From Rhizoctonia solani (taxonomy: Eukaryota > Basidiomycota > Agaricomycetes > Cantharellales > Ceratobasidiaceae): a stretch of DNA of 64,000 nucleotides. The translations under genes and the position numbers were made by a program. The notes beneath the pieces are model-generated. The model was not told the DNA's origin, ran no database searches, and saw only the letters and a list, made by a program, of their open reading frames with translations. The DNA is taken from the NCBI RefSeq assembly GCF_016906535.1, contig NC_057372.1, positions 477,501 through 541,500 on the forward strand, written 5' to 3'. Positions 11,235-23,551 of this stretch are shown piece by piece (the first letter of the stretch is position 1; each line of letters opens with the position of its first letter).

Positions 11235-13270
11235 TTACAGTCGCGCATTCTTAGGCATCTTGCGAATTGCCTGGCGAACACCAAGATCACCCAAGACGTC
11301 TTCTGCACCGCCAAGCAAAGAGTCGAAGGGGACAGTGCGATGGTACTGTAAGAAGAATAAGTTGAACGGACGAACGTAAGGGCAGTCTAACGGGTACGTA
11401 CGTGCTCGATCATCCTGCCCATACCAGTCTTGGTGATCGCACGACCACCAAAATCTGGGTGGCATCGGTAGCAGTCTCCTGTGCAGATCGGGTAAGGTAC
11501 ATCTTCAAGAACGCAATTTGGCCAGCGAGGTTGGCCGACTGCTGCTTATAGTCCATGTTACACATCTGGTAAGTGACGTTTCGAGCCAGTTCTGGCCGCT
11601 CTCAACGCGAGCAATCATCGCCGCAAGCCTAAGGAATAGGTCGGATATGTGAAAGGAAATAGAGAAAGATGTGCGTACTTGTGTCTAATGACGGCTTGGG
11701 AGATCAAGGGCTTGCCAAACACCTTCCTCTGATTCGCCCATTTCAAACACTCCTCGACGATCAAGCGCTGGCTCCTGGCGCTAGCACAGCACATGACCCA
11801 TCGCTCGTGGTTAAAGTTACTCAGGATAACCAAAAGGCCACCGTTCTCAGGTCCGAGCATATTCTCTGAAGGGACCTTGACATTATCAAAGGTGATATAG
11901 CCAGTACCAGCGGTTGGAGAGTAGGAAGTCTTGATAGGCTTGGTTTCAACGCCCTCGCCACGAGGAACCAAGAACACGGTCAGCCCCTTTTCCGTCTTGC
12001 AGCCAACAGTGAAGTAACTACAATCGAATGAGCATTTACATAGGAACAATTTGGATAGGCTTACTCGGAGAATGTGGCGTTGGTGATCCATTTCTTAGTA
12101 CCATTGATGGTCCAGTGGGAGCCATCAGCCGACTTGACGGCCGTGCACCTCAAACCGGCGACATCAGATCCAGCGAAAGCTTCACTAATGGCCAAGCTGA
12201 TGAACTACGTATTCCCAGCCGTTATTTTAAGTGGCCAAATTTCATTAGTTGGACTTGCCTTTTTTCCAGCAAAGATATCAGGGACAATCTTGTCCCGAAG
12301 AGCGGGCTTGGCAAAGTTAAGAACAGGAGGTAGGCCGATAACCATACCACCAAGGAGACCTTCGAAATAATTAGCCGATAATTTGTCCCTGGTAGACTTT
12401 GGCTTACCGTCACCGTAACCACGAGCTCCGACTCGAGTAAGCTCTTGAGTCACGATAAGCTCATGGAAGTAATCGAACTGCTCTGGTTTGACAATTCCGC
12501 CCATCAGAGTGCGACCCTTGAGGTGTTTTCCCGGGCCGAGACGCATGGCATGCATCTCGATCTCACTAATTTATCCGACGTTAGTAGATGAACCTCAAAT
12601 TAAGCGATATCAACGTACGCCATCTTATCCAGAACTGACTGACTGATACGCTTGCCATCCTCTTCACGAGCCTGTCCATCGGCAATAACATACTCGTCGA
12701 CAAACTTGCGGACAGCCTTCTGGAACTCGCGGTGGTTCTATGACATACTAGTGTCAGCGCCGCTCGACGTCAGTATGTGGGATGAGCTTACGTCGCTGTA
12801 ATAAGCGCTGTGGAATCCAGAGGAAAGCCACGACGGCTCAGCGTATGGCACCTGGCTAAGTTCACCAATAGCTAGAGCCTTAATCTGCTTCGATTCTCCG
12901 TGAATAGTACCAATTTGCAGTCGTTGATACTGAGGTTTGGCCAGTACTTCCTGTCGGTGCAAGGAGAAGAACGCCTCGGTTGCGTCTTGACCGGCTACAT
13001 AACCCATCCGAATAAGCCGGCTGCGATAGTTTGTGAGAATTTCTTAATTCAATACTTACCAATTTCCTCATCGAGTAGGACAGAGAGACCACCAGGATGC
13101 ATTGCCGCAAACTTAGAGAGGTCAAAGACAACTGAGTCGACGATAATCCACTATGATAACATGTAAGGCTACAACTATCGCAGAATGCAGATGAGCCTTA
13201 CCAGATCGCCTTCCTTGTTATGCTTCGCGACCTCTTCGCGAGTGAGGACCTTCATTTCTTTCGTGGACAT
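11235..13270 (-). CDS. Cytochrome b5-acyl-CoA dehydrogenase fusion protein
   Basis: Flavoenzyme oxidising an acyl-CoA, with an N-terminal cytochrome b5-like haem domain. Start ATG at 13270. Residues about 20-95 are the b5 domain, with the haem motif HPGG in FAAMHPGGLSVLL and a second ligand candidate in FFSLHR. The acyl-CoA dehydrogenase domain follows: FAD-site ISEAFAGSDVAGL, TKKWIT, a GTGYITFDNVKVP strand, RQKVFG-type helix (NQRKVFGKPL) and a TKTGMG C-terminal segment. Introns (plus coordinates): 13151-13201, 12995-13059, 12738-12791, 12566-12618, 12360-12407, 12205-12258 (GC-AG, donor gcaagt), 12018-12064, 11629-11678 and 11346-11401. Single-base losses are inferred near 11575 and near 11455. 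The b5-ACAD fusion is a fungal architecture; substrate chain and compartment are not evident. Confidence 0.9.
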
Positions 13271-13774
13271 CGTTACTGGTATGAGCGGTGGTGGTTGAGA
13301 TAGGTAAATGTTGAGTGGACGCTGGCAGGCCTACTTATGTGGTCAATCACATGGCCGACAACCCATTATCACGTGAAACTTGTTCCTTCCCCGGATTCTG
13401 AATGACCGGTGCCCCGCCCATGTGATATCATAACTCTGGGCACCAATCAACAGATTGACTTTACGACAACTACCTCGAATATCGGGCTACACCTCTGCCG
13501 GTTATATTGCCAGCACTTGACTTCCGACTTTAATCAAGGCCACGTGCCATTACTGACGCTTTCACATTGAGTCTATATCTCGATCGACCAAGGGCTTTGT
13601 AAGCTCCATATGGAAGTTGGACGTTCTCGGGCGAAACAAAACTGGGATTCTATATAGTAATATAACAAAAAGTACACCTAACAAACATATATAGCCTTCT
13701 GGGGCAGCATACATTTGATCAAGTTCATCAAGTGATTTCGATTTGGGTATACACGTGGCAGAGATTCTCAGAAA
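13271..13774. other. Upstream region of the b5-ACAD gene, no gene seen
   Basis: Non-coding; only short open frames. Confidence 0.35.
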
Positions 13775-14249
13775 TTAGTCGTCGTCACCGCAGAATATCT
13801 CGCATGGGCAGCCTAGAATTCAATTTAGCTTAAACAATCAAAACACCGTATTCTATTTAACTTACATAGAATTGCGGCGAAGCAATCGCAGCAGCCTTCC
13901 ATGCACTGAGAGAAATAAAAGCACCTCAGCACATTCAACAAGGATGGCTTCGCTCAAAGCCATACTCACCTCGCAGCAAATAAAGCACGAAAGCGCGCCG
14001 ATAAGACAACCCTTGGCTAAAATAGTGGAGATTAATCACGAAAGTATATGTTAGATGGAGTTTGGGACTAACCAGCTCCGCCTCCCCTCAAACGAAGGGA
14101 CTGAAATCTAGTTTGAGTCTGCTTCCCCGACTCCGGCTCGATATTCATTTCTACATGAATCATGTCGGAATGTAAGAATACGGATCAATCGCGTACTCAC
14201 GCATGACTGGAGCAGCAGTAGGTTGGGTGGAGATATTTTGGGAAGACAT
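13775..14249 (-). CDS. Small Cys-rich (CYSTM-like) protein, five short exons
   Basis: Hidden gene, too finely split to appear as an open frame. Exons (minus): 14249-14201, 14150-14073, 14016-13970, 13905-13866 and 13812-13775, with GT-AG introns 14151-14200, 14017-14072, 13906-13969 and 13813-13865; every junction closes in frame. The product is 83 residues: a Ser/Thr/Gln-rich N-terminus, an RLRGGG motif, then a Cys-rich hydrophobic segment (CLIGALSCFICCECMEGCC) and an acidic DDD tail. The pattern resembles fungal Cys-rich tail-anchored membrane proteins of the CYSTM type, which act in stress tolerance at membranes; palmitoylation is plausible. No signal peptide. That it is a real gene is well supported by four perfect splice phases; function is not. 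Confidence 0.78.
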
Positions 14250-15271
14250 CAGAATTATTGGTGATTGGCTAGAATGTATAGTGACGGATATAACGACCTG
14301 ACCAGCTCCTGTATCCAGGCTCTATATATGCCATTTTACGCCCGCGAGGTGTCTACTGCACAGCGCAACGTGAATGCCGAAATCAACACTCACGAGATTG
14401 GACGAACGCCAATTGATGACTTGGCATAACGTACACGACACATACTTTCGTATAGCATATACCAATGAGTTAAATTTAGTGCATTCGATTCAGGCTGAAT
14501 AACCTTTCGAATAGTAATAAGTTACTATATTTTCGGGCTGAAGATCTGTCAATTCGATCCTGGCCAGACATGCCTCTAAGAATAGCTGCTGAGAATGAGT
14601 CCAAGTGCGAGTCTAATCGCCAGTGTTTTCCGAACTGAGTTGAGATGGAATGTTCAGATCAAAGCTGTACGATATTACTACTCATAACGTTGTAAACCCT
14701 CCCAAAAATAGGAGCTGAAATGCGCTTGCCTTTGTATTTCAAACCAAAAGACACCCATGGAAAAGAATGAAAGGTCAAACCCTGAAAGCGCACTAACAGT
14801 TTCAAATTGCACTGACGGAAGGTGCATGTACGCGAGGTGCAGGCGGAGCGTCAAAAGCCCTAGCTAAAGATGTCTAGAGTAGAGTATAGATTTGACTATT
14901 CTAATACATATCGACGTGAATAAGTACAGTATACTTTGTGGGACAGAACAGGCCCCCTTCGTAGCATCCATTTGCAGTCTATGAATAAAAAGTGCATGAT
15001 GCAGCTAACCAGCCAGATCTGGGACTCGGTCCCAAACAAGTGCAAAGGCAATATTTTGACGCTTTCAAGGAGGAATGAAATAATCCAAAGGCGACACACC
15101 TCAGATGAATTATAATTGCTGGCATGCTGAACATGCTCGATAGTTCTATTTGACACAGTCAAGGGCTGGAGATACACCGATATCTGAGAAAGCAGTATTA
15201 AAAGAATCTATTCACATAGGATTAGGAGTAGATAGCCAAGTCTAAGTAGAAGCGTATAATCGGCCAACTCA
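14250..15271. other. Intergenic, no recognisable gene
   Basis: No motif or long frame. Confidence 0.35.
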
Positions 15272-15960
15272 TTAGTGGAACCACCAATCGACCCAGATCC
15301 TCCCAGCATCTTAAGAAGAGAGTGAGTAACCTCTGGAAAAGCGAGCGTACCACTAACCTTTCTGATCAAGAGCCTCGAATGCAGAGAGTGACATATCGAT
15401 ACTGCCATGTTGGCATTCTGGACAGAGATCGACTACGACAGCATCGACGTATCTTCCATTGTGACGGATTGTAAGCTCGCGCCCGCAGGCATTGCTTCGG
15501 CCCCAACCGGCTAAGAGTGGGTGAGACTAATTAGCACTTGGCCCATGCAGAGGCTTCAAAGTTACACACATCTGGTTTCGTCCCACATCGACTGAGAAAT
15601 GGCTATGACATGCTCGTAGTTGTGCTAATAAAAAAAACTTCGATTAGACAGTGTGTCATACTTCGACAGAAAATACTTACGTTGAACCAACCACAGGCAC
15701 CAGTGTTTCGTTCGGTATCGTCTAGTCAAACATAATTTAGTTTAAAGGTATGTAGCTTTAAGTTTGTATCGTACAGTAGGTAGCCTATGTGATTTAAGTG
15801 TTAGAGTGTCTTAATATGTAGAATGGTTGAAAGCGCCTACTTCTCCTTGATGATACGAGTGTTCGTCACCATGGCGAGCAACAACCGGTGCAGCTGCGGA
15901 AAACCCGGAAAATACAAAGACGCACAACGCGATGAAAGCGGTCAGAGTTAGCGAGTACAT
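15272..15960 (-). CDS. Secreted RlpA-like double-psi beta-barrel (expansin/barwin-like) protein
   Basis: Small secreted protein. Exon 1 (15960-15841) encodes a signal peptide with a long hydrophobic core and an Ala-rich cleavage region. Exon 2 (15721-15681) carries NTGACGWFN, exon 3 (15624-15570) an AISQSMW strand, exon 4 (15510-15358) NACGREL and VVVDLCPECQHGSIDMS, and the last exon (15309-15272) AGRIWVDWWFH. These are the conserved strands of the fungal DPBB_1/RlpA-like fold, with paired Cys and the catalytic-type Asp of the expansin-like barrel. Introns 15511-15569 and 15310-15357 close perfectly; the first junction (15841/15721) is one base out of phase, again fitting a lost base or a misplaced splice site. 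In plant-associated fungi such proteins are wall-loosening or effector-like; enzymatic activity is unproven. Confidence 0.82.
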
Positions 15961-17689
15961 TGTTCGGATGTTTGAGGTTGAAATAGCGTGTTTAAGCTAA
16001 TAGAGCCTAGCGGGATATATGTAAGTGTGTGTCGAAAGGAATGACTTGTGTAAAAGAGTGTAAGTTTAACGAAACCGCCTAGAGAGAGAAGATAACGAAC
16101 AGAGCGGACTTGTGCCCAGTTTTATCTATTTCAGAGAAAGCAAAGGAAAGTCGCTCAGGGTAGCCGTAATACGAGACCCTGGTAAGGTCGAAGTCTGAAA
16201 CAGACTTTGAGCTTCTCGAATCATTTTCGACGTATATTTGAACTCTTAGCCTGCTACTCGGTCTCGGCTCAACGTTTGTGTCACACACGTAAACAGTGAT
16301 GCGACCCTTTCCGGGAGTATACTTGTCGTGGACCAAGAGAAACTGGGGGGTTAGAAGTCTGAACCATGAATGTTCAGCCTACATCAGGCGGATAAGATAG
16401 AAGAGGAGGCTCGCTTTATTGATAGGATATAAGCACTTTCGTAGCATAGAGATCAAGAGCGAATTCCATGAGTATCGCCACATTATCGAAGTATGCCTGA
16501 GCTCATTCTCCAAGTCCACTCAAAACCATCCAGAGCTCCCACCAGTCTGTATGGGCTTAAAAACTCCAACCCAGAACGTAAATTCACCACAATCCAAATG
16601 GCTTCCCGCAAGTTTGATAGCCGAAATTTGGATAAGTGGCGCTCCAAGTTCTGGTATGACTTCACCCCGCGCCAAATCAAATGAGGGTGCGCACACTAAC
16701 TTCGGGATTCCTTTCAACTTCCACTACTTTAAGTCGGTATGAGTCGTATAAGACGCAGTATCCTCTGCGTTATCGTGGTAGCATGCAGAGGGGCATCTCC
16801 ATGGCAGCACACTACCTCATTTGGTATGCTTGTATCTCTCGTTAAATACACCATATCAATATACTGTGTATGGCGAGGGGGTAAATACTCATCGAAGTTG
16901 TCATAGCCCTCACAGGCCTTGAATTTTCATTCCTAAGTCACATTCATCGGTTGGAGTCTATGTATTACGCTGATACTCGCCCTACACCACCCCAAGCAAT
17001 CTAAGTTGAGGCAAACAAATATAATCTTTTCAGCGAGTTGTATCACTTGATGATGATACGGACAAGGCAACTCAGCTCGTGTTTGGGTATACCGGTACTT
17101 TATCTATGTAGCTCTCAGTCAAATTTCGTCTCTGTTAGATTTCTGAGAGTCACCCAGTCCTATACTGACGCATCTATTTCCAGATGGAGTACCACCGGTA
17201 TCATCGATTTGAGTCGGCACTGTCCTGTGCTAGCAGTACTGACTAGAAACTCGATGGTAGGAACATACATAAATACACGACTTTACAATGATAACAGGAG
17301 GTGCGGTATCACCAATATCAATATGGGTAATCCAGTCTTGTATCACGACTGCCGTAGAATGCACATACAAAGGGATCTAGAGAGATTGCGCATGATGGGC
17401 ATAGTGCCAAGTTTAAGTATGTGCCTAGATGTGATATCGATACACGCCAAATGCTCTTGCAGCTACTGAGCCTATGAGACGCAATACCGCTTACTAAAGG
17501 TAAAAGAACACTCACAACACCATTCTAGCCCTACGAGAAATCGATGTATCCCCCAAAAGAATCCAATCTTATGCAAGATGCCGCCGATCTTGGAGTGCAG
17601 GGTCCGGGGTGTGGAGCGCTTGACTCCGGATCACAACCACCCTCGCATAAATCAGCTTTAGATATCGGGCACCAACATTGAATTTGAAC
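15961..17689. other. Intergenic; one unassigned 85-codon frame
   Basis: A minus-strand open frame (16336-16079) encodes an 85-residue polypeptide with VYVCDTNVEP and DLTRVSYYGYPERLSFAF. I recognise no family; it may be an exon of a degenerate gene. Nothing else supportable. Confidence 0.3.
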
Positions 17690-19421
17690 ATGGCTCATGA
17701 TCCTAGAAATGTCCTTATGTTGCCTGAGATTACCAAACAGATAACCCGCTATGCTCGTTGCATGAGAGGCGCAATTTGGCTTGCACATGCAAGGCGTTAT
17801 TCTACTCGATTATCCCAAAAATATGGAGCGTATTGATAACGCCCGGTATATCCTAAATCTTATTCCTGGAGCGATGATCACACAAGAACACAATGACAGA
17901 GTCATATATGACATAGTGAGTAAACCATTTAAAATCGACTGCATATCTGTTATATTGATTGGCAGACAATCGACGAAAGATCTCTTGCCGAGGATTGGAG
18001 CCGATACTGGATCTATGCACCACTTGTTAGGTATATGACTATATGTAAAGCTCCATCGCGAAGGTGCAACCTACACATTCATGGTTGGCATTATCTTTTC
18101 TTGAAACAAAAGCAGGGCCCGCTGCTGCCAAATCTACTTGCTTTGGAGACGCATGCGCTTTTCCCGTCTTCTGACTTTGAAGTGTTGGCTTGGTCTTCTA
18201 TCTTCTTATCGTCGTCACTAAAAGCACTGGTAGCATATCACTCTTGTCGGCAATACGAAATTTACAAGCATAGGTCTAAATATCCCACACACACCCTTCT
18301 GGCGATATTCTCCGAATCTCTTTCTGCTGATTTAAAACAAAACTTGTCCAGAAAATACGAGCTCCTACCCGAAAGAACGATGGCGTCGCTTGGACGTGAC
18401 GAATACAGAGAAGGCTACAACTGGATCAACCAATTACCGAGCTTAACTCATCTTGAAGAGCTGAGTATTCAGGTATTCCGTTATCCAAGCCAGATTTTCG
18501 ATGCGCTTCTCATCATCGGTCAATTACCACTACTTGAACGTTTGATGCTTGACATTCTATATGAATGGACTTACGAAATCGGGGACGACCTGAAAGAGAC
18601 TTATCCACTATCATCCTTGCCCCTTCCCCTATTCCCATCATTGCGCGGACTTTCTCTTAATAGGAATACGAGTCATTATCCGAAGTTATTGCAATGGATA
18701 TGGAGCTTAAAGCCACTGGTTTCTGGATTAACTACGATCCTTCTTGATGCGTGCGGTTTTCGTGATAGCACTGAAGAATTCAATAATCTCGTTCTTCAAC
18801 CTTTGTGCGATGGAAGTCCAAATCTAACTAGCTTAAACTACGTTTGCCAAAGTAACAATAAGTTGAGCACACTAGACATTATCTGTGGATTCGTATCACA
18901 AATGCAACTGAAAGAATTAAAGGTACATGAGGATTGGATAACGGATTTGAAGGTGTATCCTGCACTCTATCAAGGAAGAGTTTTTCCCCATTTACGTCGC
19001 CTGCATCTACCCTTCCTACTGGGTGCACAACGCCTGGACCTTCTTGCCGAACTTGCTAAAGCCTTGCCGAACCTTGAATACTTGAGCATCTCCATGGCTT
19101 TCGATTCATCTTGGTCCCCTGAACAGTCGTATTCTGAGAAAGATTTTGATGTCGACACTGTATCGTTCCAATCGATCCGAATCGAGGCAGAGGTGCATCG
19201 TAATCATAAGGGACGGCAGATCGAAGGTAATGAATGGAAACAATGGTCGATTCAAGAACTGGAATGTCTTGGTCAATCAGGAATTAGGTGTGTACCAGTC
19301 TCATTCTGATACTTGTACTAAGCCTTTATGTCCCGACAGATTCTTGAAAGCTATCTGGCCTAATGCGTCGTTATGCATCGGCATTTCTAGAAGCGAGCCG
19401 TTGTTCTTTTTCGAGGTTTAA
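17690..19421 (+). CDS. F-box domain protein with leucine-rich C-terminal region
   Basis: Probable substrate receptor of an SCF ubiquitin ligase. The F-box-like segment spans about 17705-17860: VLMLPEIT, then CKALFYSIIPKIW and ERIDNARYILNLIPG, the arrangement seen in large F-box families of Agaricomycetes. It is split by one or two missing bases (near 17770 and near 17825, where PKIW and ERID lie in different frames). Intron 17916-17965 leads into SLAEDWSRYWIYAPLVR. The long exon 17966-19287 contains repeated Leu-rich segments (LTHLEELSIQVF, LPLLERLMLDIL, LPNLEYLSIS), then intron 19288-19339 and a final exon FLKAIWPNAS ending at 19421. Start ATG at 17690 is tentative; an upstream ATG at 17544 leads to a stop. 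Confidence 0.68.
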
Positions 19422-20811
19422 TCAATCACTACTAGAAAGTACTTTGGCGATGCAGTTTGGCGCGCTTTTTTCAGACCCGCTTATATATCCCTGATCGGCG
19501 ACGCCAGACCGGGCCTGGTATTTCCTTTCTGCTTTCACTTTTCTTTCACTCACCCTCGTTATGGTTCGACACCTGTTCCATACAGTATGCGCGGATAGTA
19601 AATATGGAACTCCAAAGTTGTGTTGCTCTTGTCGGTAATGAAATTTGATGATACGTGCATGTTGGATTAACTCGGTACATACATGAAAGTTAGAATGTCA
19701 GTCACTGCCACCAAAAGGCCGAGCCTAAAAGGCATAGCAGACATGCTTCTAAAGGTAAATCGACTGACCCACGACGTAGCTTTACGAGCACATGACCAAG
19801 AATGCTGTCCCACGCACCGAACAGGATTTTCGGACAACGGACCTTGACGCCTCGTAAAACTGTTCGGCTGGAGGCGTTTTGGGGGCGGTGTCTTGGCCTG
19901 TCGTATTGGTTCTCGTAAACCGGGGGTCTTTAGTGCGGCAAGGGGCTGCAAACCCTTGTCATCCAAGGACTTGTTTGTTTTCCTGTAAGCGGCCGCTTTT
20001 ATTAGGACCGGCTGCGAATCGTGGGGCGAGTCGTGAGTAATCAAGCCATACGTGGGATGACCGTGGCGGTACTGTATAGTTTATCTGTGTTGTTTTCGCG
20101 ATTTAGTCGGGCGACAATCCTCACTCGACAAATAGCCTACAGTCACGTCATTCTTCCATATAAAATATGAATATTAAATAAACCATGACGCGCCAAGCAA
20201 ATCAATGCCGCTCAAACACCCACGTTTCAATTCGCTGGAAATAGCCTTTAAAACGAACACGTGTAACCGGATCGAGTCATCCCGTTGCCCGCGTGATCCG
20301 TATGCTCCATCCGCTGAAAATACACACAAAAGAATGAAAGTTCCACATGCATATAAATCAATGTCGCCATCGTCGCCCCAAAAATTGGAGTGTGACAACG
20401 TGGAAGTGATCCAAGATTCATGTGATCTTTCTGTATAATTATTCACGGTATAGTGGGTATGGGCATCGGCCGACCTGGAGAGGTGGAGCTGAGTTATCGA
20501 CAAGAGGTATAGGGGTACGAGAACGATGTCTGCTTGATATAGAGACCAAGGGGGATGAACTGTGTGAACTGAGATATGATAGAGGGGTATAGAGCGTGGT
20601 ATAGGGGCAGAATGCCTAGTCGGTGATGGGTGAGGGACTCAAAGGGGCAGCAAGCGCCAAATGTGGAGAGACACAGCCACCACGGTCATAAACAAGGCGA
20701 GAAGAGGGCTCCGCGTGCGTCCGAACTCGACCACGGTCTTCGAACTTCCGTTCCTCCCCCATTCCCCCCAGCGGACGACTAGCGATATAAACTCAAGTTG
20801 ATACGAGAATA
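19422..20811. other. Intergenic, no recognisable gene
   Basis: No coherent coding signal or repeat recognised on either strand. The last 100 bases are probably the promoter and 5' UTR of the transporter. Confidence 0.35.
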
Positions 20812-23551
20812 ATGTCGAATAAACCCCCTTCACCAATGAGTATAACTGGCGGTGGCAGTCCACGAGACGGAGGAGAGCAGCCTCAGGGAACACCGGCCGA
20901 TAGACGATATGGTACTCCGCCAGTAGCGAATATCCCGGCTCGCGTATTTGACTCGCCGAGACCACCCAGTACTGTTCCCAACTATGGATCTGTGCCTCAA
21001 AGACCGGCGTTTAATCCCGGTCCCACTTCTGGCTCTGGCACTGCTACTCCCACCATCAACGGCGACGAAGACGAACGAACAAGAGTTGTAAGAAGACACT
21101 TGGTATCGGCCGAGGAACGAACCGATGCCTCGCGCAGACCATCAGCAGGCGGCATCAGTCTTGCTCGGCCACAGTACTTGTCTCGTCATCCCAGCTCTGG
21201 TGCCGCCTCTGGCACCGGCTCAACTTCACAGAATCCGAACCCAGCCCCAAATCTTGACGAGCCATTCCCCATCCCGTATGGATCCCATGGCGGTGACGTT
21301 ACGTGAGTCTGGTCGCTATCTGTTTATCTATCTAGTGCTAATATGACTTAGACACGAGATTTACAAGTGGCATGCCGACCAAGGTCGTGAGCACCTTCGT
21401 CGGCCACGATCCGTATCCTTCTCGGGCCCCCAATTATCGGTCGATCCTGCGTTTAGACACATTCATGAACCGGGAGGATTCCGCCGTAACTATGTGATGG
21501 CCGCCCGGGAACAAGGCCAAGACCACCCGAGGATGTTGCACAACTTTATCGAATTCCTTTATCTCTACGGTCATTTCGTAAGTACAACTTTGAGTTTTCA
21601 CTCGGCATTGGGCTGATTGCCTGGATAGGCCGGAGAAGATCTTGAGGAGGAGGACGAAGAGGAAGATTTGGGTGCGTCTCCCACCGATGAAGAGCAGGGG
21701 CCGCTCTTGGAAGGCGCAAGTGCGGACCAACCCGAGAGTCAGCTGATCCACCGTAGTGTTGCGTCACTGAAACCCTCGGAACGCACTCCGCTCATGTCCC
21801 GGAGCATGAGCCAAAGCCATGCCTCGATCCGCCGACGGCGCAGACAGAGTGTGGGGTCACATGGTGATGCAACCGTCACTCAGGCAGTACTCATGGTGAG
21901 TCGTTTTGCTGTGCATCTGCGTCATCACCCCCAATTTTGCCCTGATCGGCAATGTCTTATTCAATAGCTTCTCAAATCCTTCGTTGGCACCGGTGTCCTC
22001 TTTTTGGGAAAAGCGTAAGCTAATTTCTAACTTGTTGCTCCACAATCGGGATGTTCACGTGTTTGGCAAACAGTTTCTCCAATGGCGGAATGCTCTTTTC
22101 AACAGTTGTGCTCGTCGTGATCGCGCTGGTGTCGCTATGGTCGTTCTTGCTCCTTGTGCACGCCAAGTTTGCAGTTTCCGGTTCATTCGGTGACATTGGT
22201 GGTGCACTCTACGGCAACTGGATGCGACAGCTCATCCTTGCATCGATCGTCATCTCCCAACTTGGATTCGTCTCTGCATACTTGATCTTTGTGGCCGAAA
22301 ACTTGCAAGCGTTTATTCTGGCCGTGTCGAAATGCAAGCATCTCGTCTCGACCACCACACTCATTTTCGCCCAGCTGGTCCTCTTTATCCCGCTATCGCT
22401 CGTCCGCAACTTAGCCAAGTTGAGTACGACGGCGCTCGTTGCTGATGGGTTCATCCTGGTTGGTTTGGTCTATTTGTTCTCCATGGAAGCCAAGGTCATC
22501 TCGGACCGCGGAGGTGTGGCGGATATCAAGTGGTTCAACGAAAAGGATTTCCCGCTATTGATTGGGTACGTAAAATCGAACGTATATTGGGATCCGGTTG
22601 GCTAACTCTGATTATACAGAACGGCTGTATTCTCGTTCGAGGGTGTTGGACTGGTAAGTTTCAGTCACGTGCAGTGAATGTCAAATAACCAAAACGGGAT
22701 GTAAAGGTTATCCCCATCACAGATGCCATGCGCGAACCGCGCAAGTTCCCCAAGGTCCTGACGGGTGTCATGCTTTTCCTCATCGGTACGTCCTTCTTCC
22801 CCGATCCATGAAATAGAACCTGGCCTGATGACGGAGGGGTTTACAGTCCTATTCGGTGGAGCGGGTGCATTGGCGTACGCAGCATTTGGCTCGAATATCG
22901 ATACCGTCGTTCTCAAGAACCTGCCACAAGACTCCAAACCGGTCCAATCTGTGCAGTTCTTGTACTCGCTCGCTATCCTCTTGTCCACTCCACTCCAGCT
23001 GTTCCCGGCTCTACGTATCCTCGAAACCGCCTTGTTCGTCAAGTCTGGCAAGACCAGTTTGCGAGTCAAGTGGACCAAGAACCTGTTTAGGTTGTTTGTC
23101 GTCCTTGGATGTGTGGGCGTTAGTATCTTTGGAGCTAAGGATCTGGACAAGTTTGTGTCATTTGTCGGAAGCTGTGCTTGGTACGTCTTTCTCCTTTTCT
23201 TTCCCTCTCACCTCTGATTTAATATGGAATGCGCCGAAAGTGTCCCACTGTGCTTTGTCTACCCTGCGATGCTCCATTACAAGGCAGTAGCCAAGACCCG
23301 GTTCCAGAAAGGATCCGACATTGCGCTGATGATATTCGGTATGGCTGCAGCAATTTACACGAGTATCCAAACGATCAAGGTGTGTTCCCTTCTCAACGTA
23401 GCATTGACGAAACTAATTGTCATTATTATAGTTGATGGCGGCTCCCTCTGGCCCTGCCGAGCCAGTTGGACACTGCGTTCCTCCCGTAACGAAACCTGGC
23501 TCTGGAAACGGACCCGATTCGCCTTTTTGGCCTGGTGCGGGTTTGTTCTGA
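20812..23551 (+). CDS. Amino acid transporter, AAAP family (vacuolar AVT-like)
   Basis: Membrane transporter of the amino acid/auxin permease family (Aa_trans). The N-terminal 290 residues are cytosolic, Pro/Ser-rich, with an acidic patch (EDLEEEDEEEDL) and an Arg-rich stretch, typical of fungal Avt3/4-like vacuolar proteins. The membrane domain begins at VLLKSFVGTGVLFLGKAF (TM1) and continues with FSNGGMLFSTVVLVVIAL, SYLIF-type TM segments, a FSFEGVGLVIPI helix and further segments to FVYPAMLHYKA; about ten TMs. Ten exons; introns 21303-21351, 21578-21628, 21896-21967, 22015-22073, 22566-22619, 22654-22706, 22786-22846, 23181-23240 and 23380-23431, all in phase. No indel is found over 2.7 kb, in contrast with several neighbours. 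Likely exports neutral amino acids from the vacuole; substrate unproven. Confidence 0.92.

Noticed and set aside
16079..16336. Minus-strand 85-codon open frame
   Set aside because: No family motif, no splice partners and no signal peptide; kept only as a remark.
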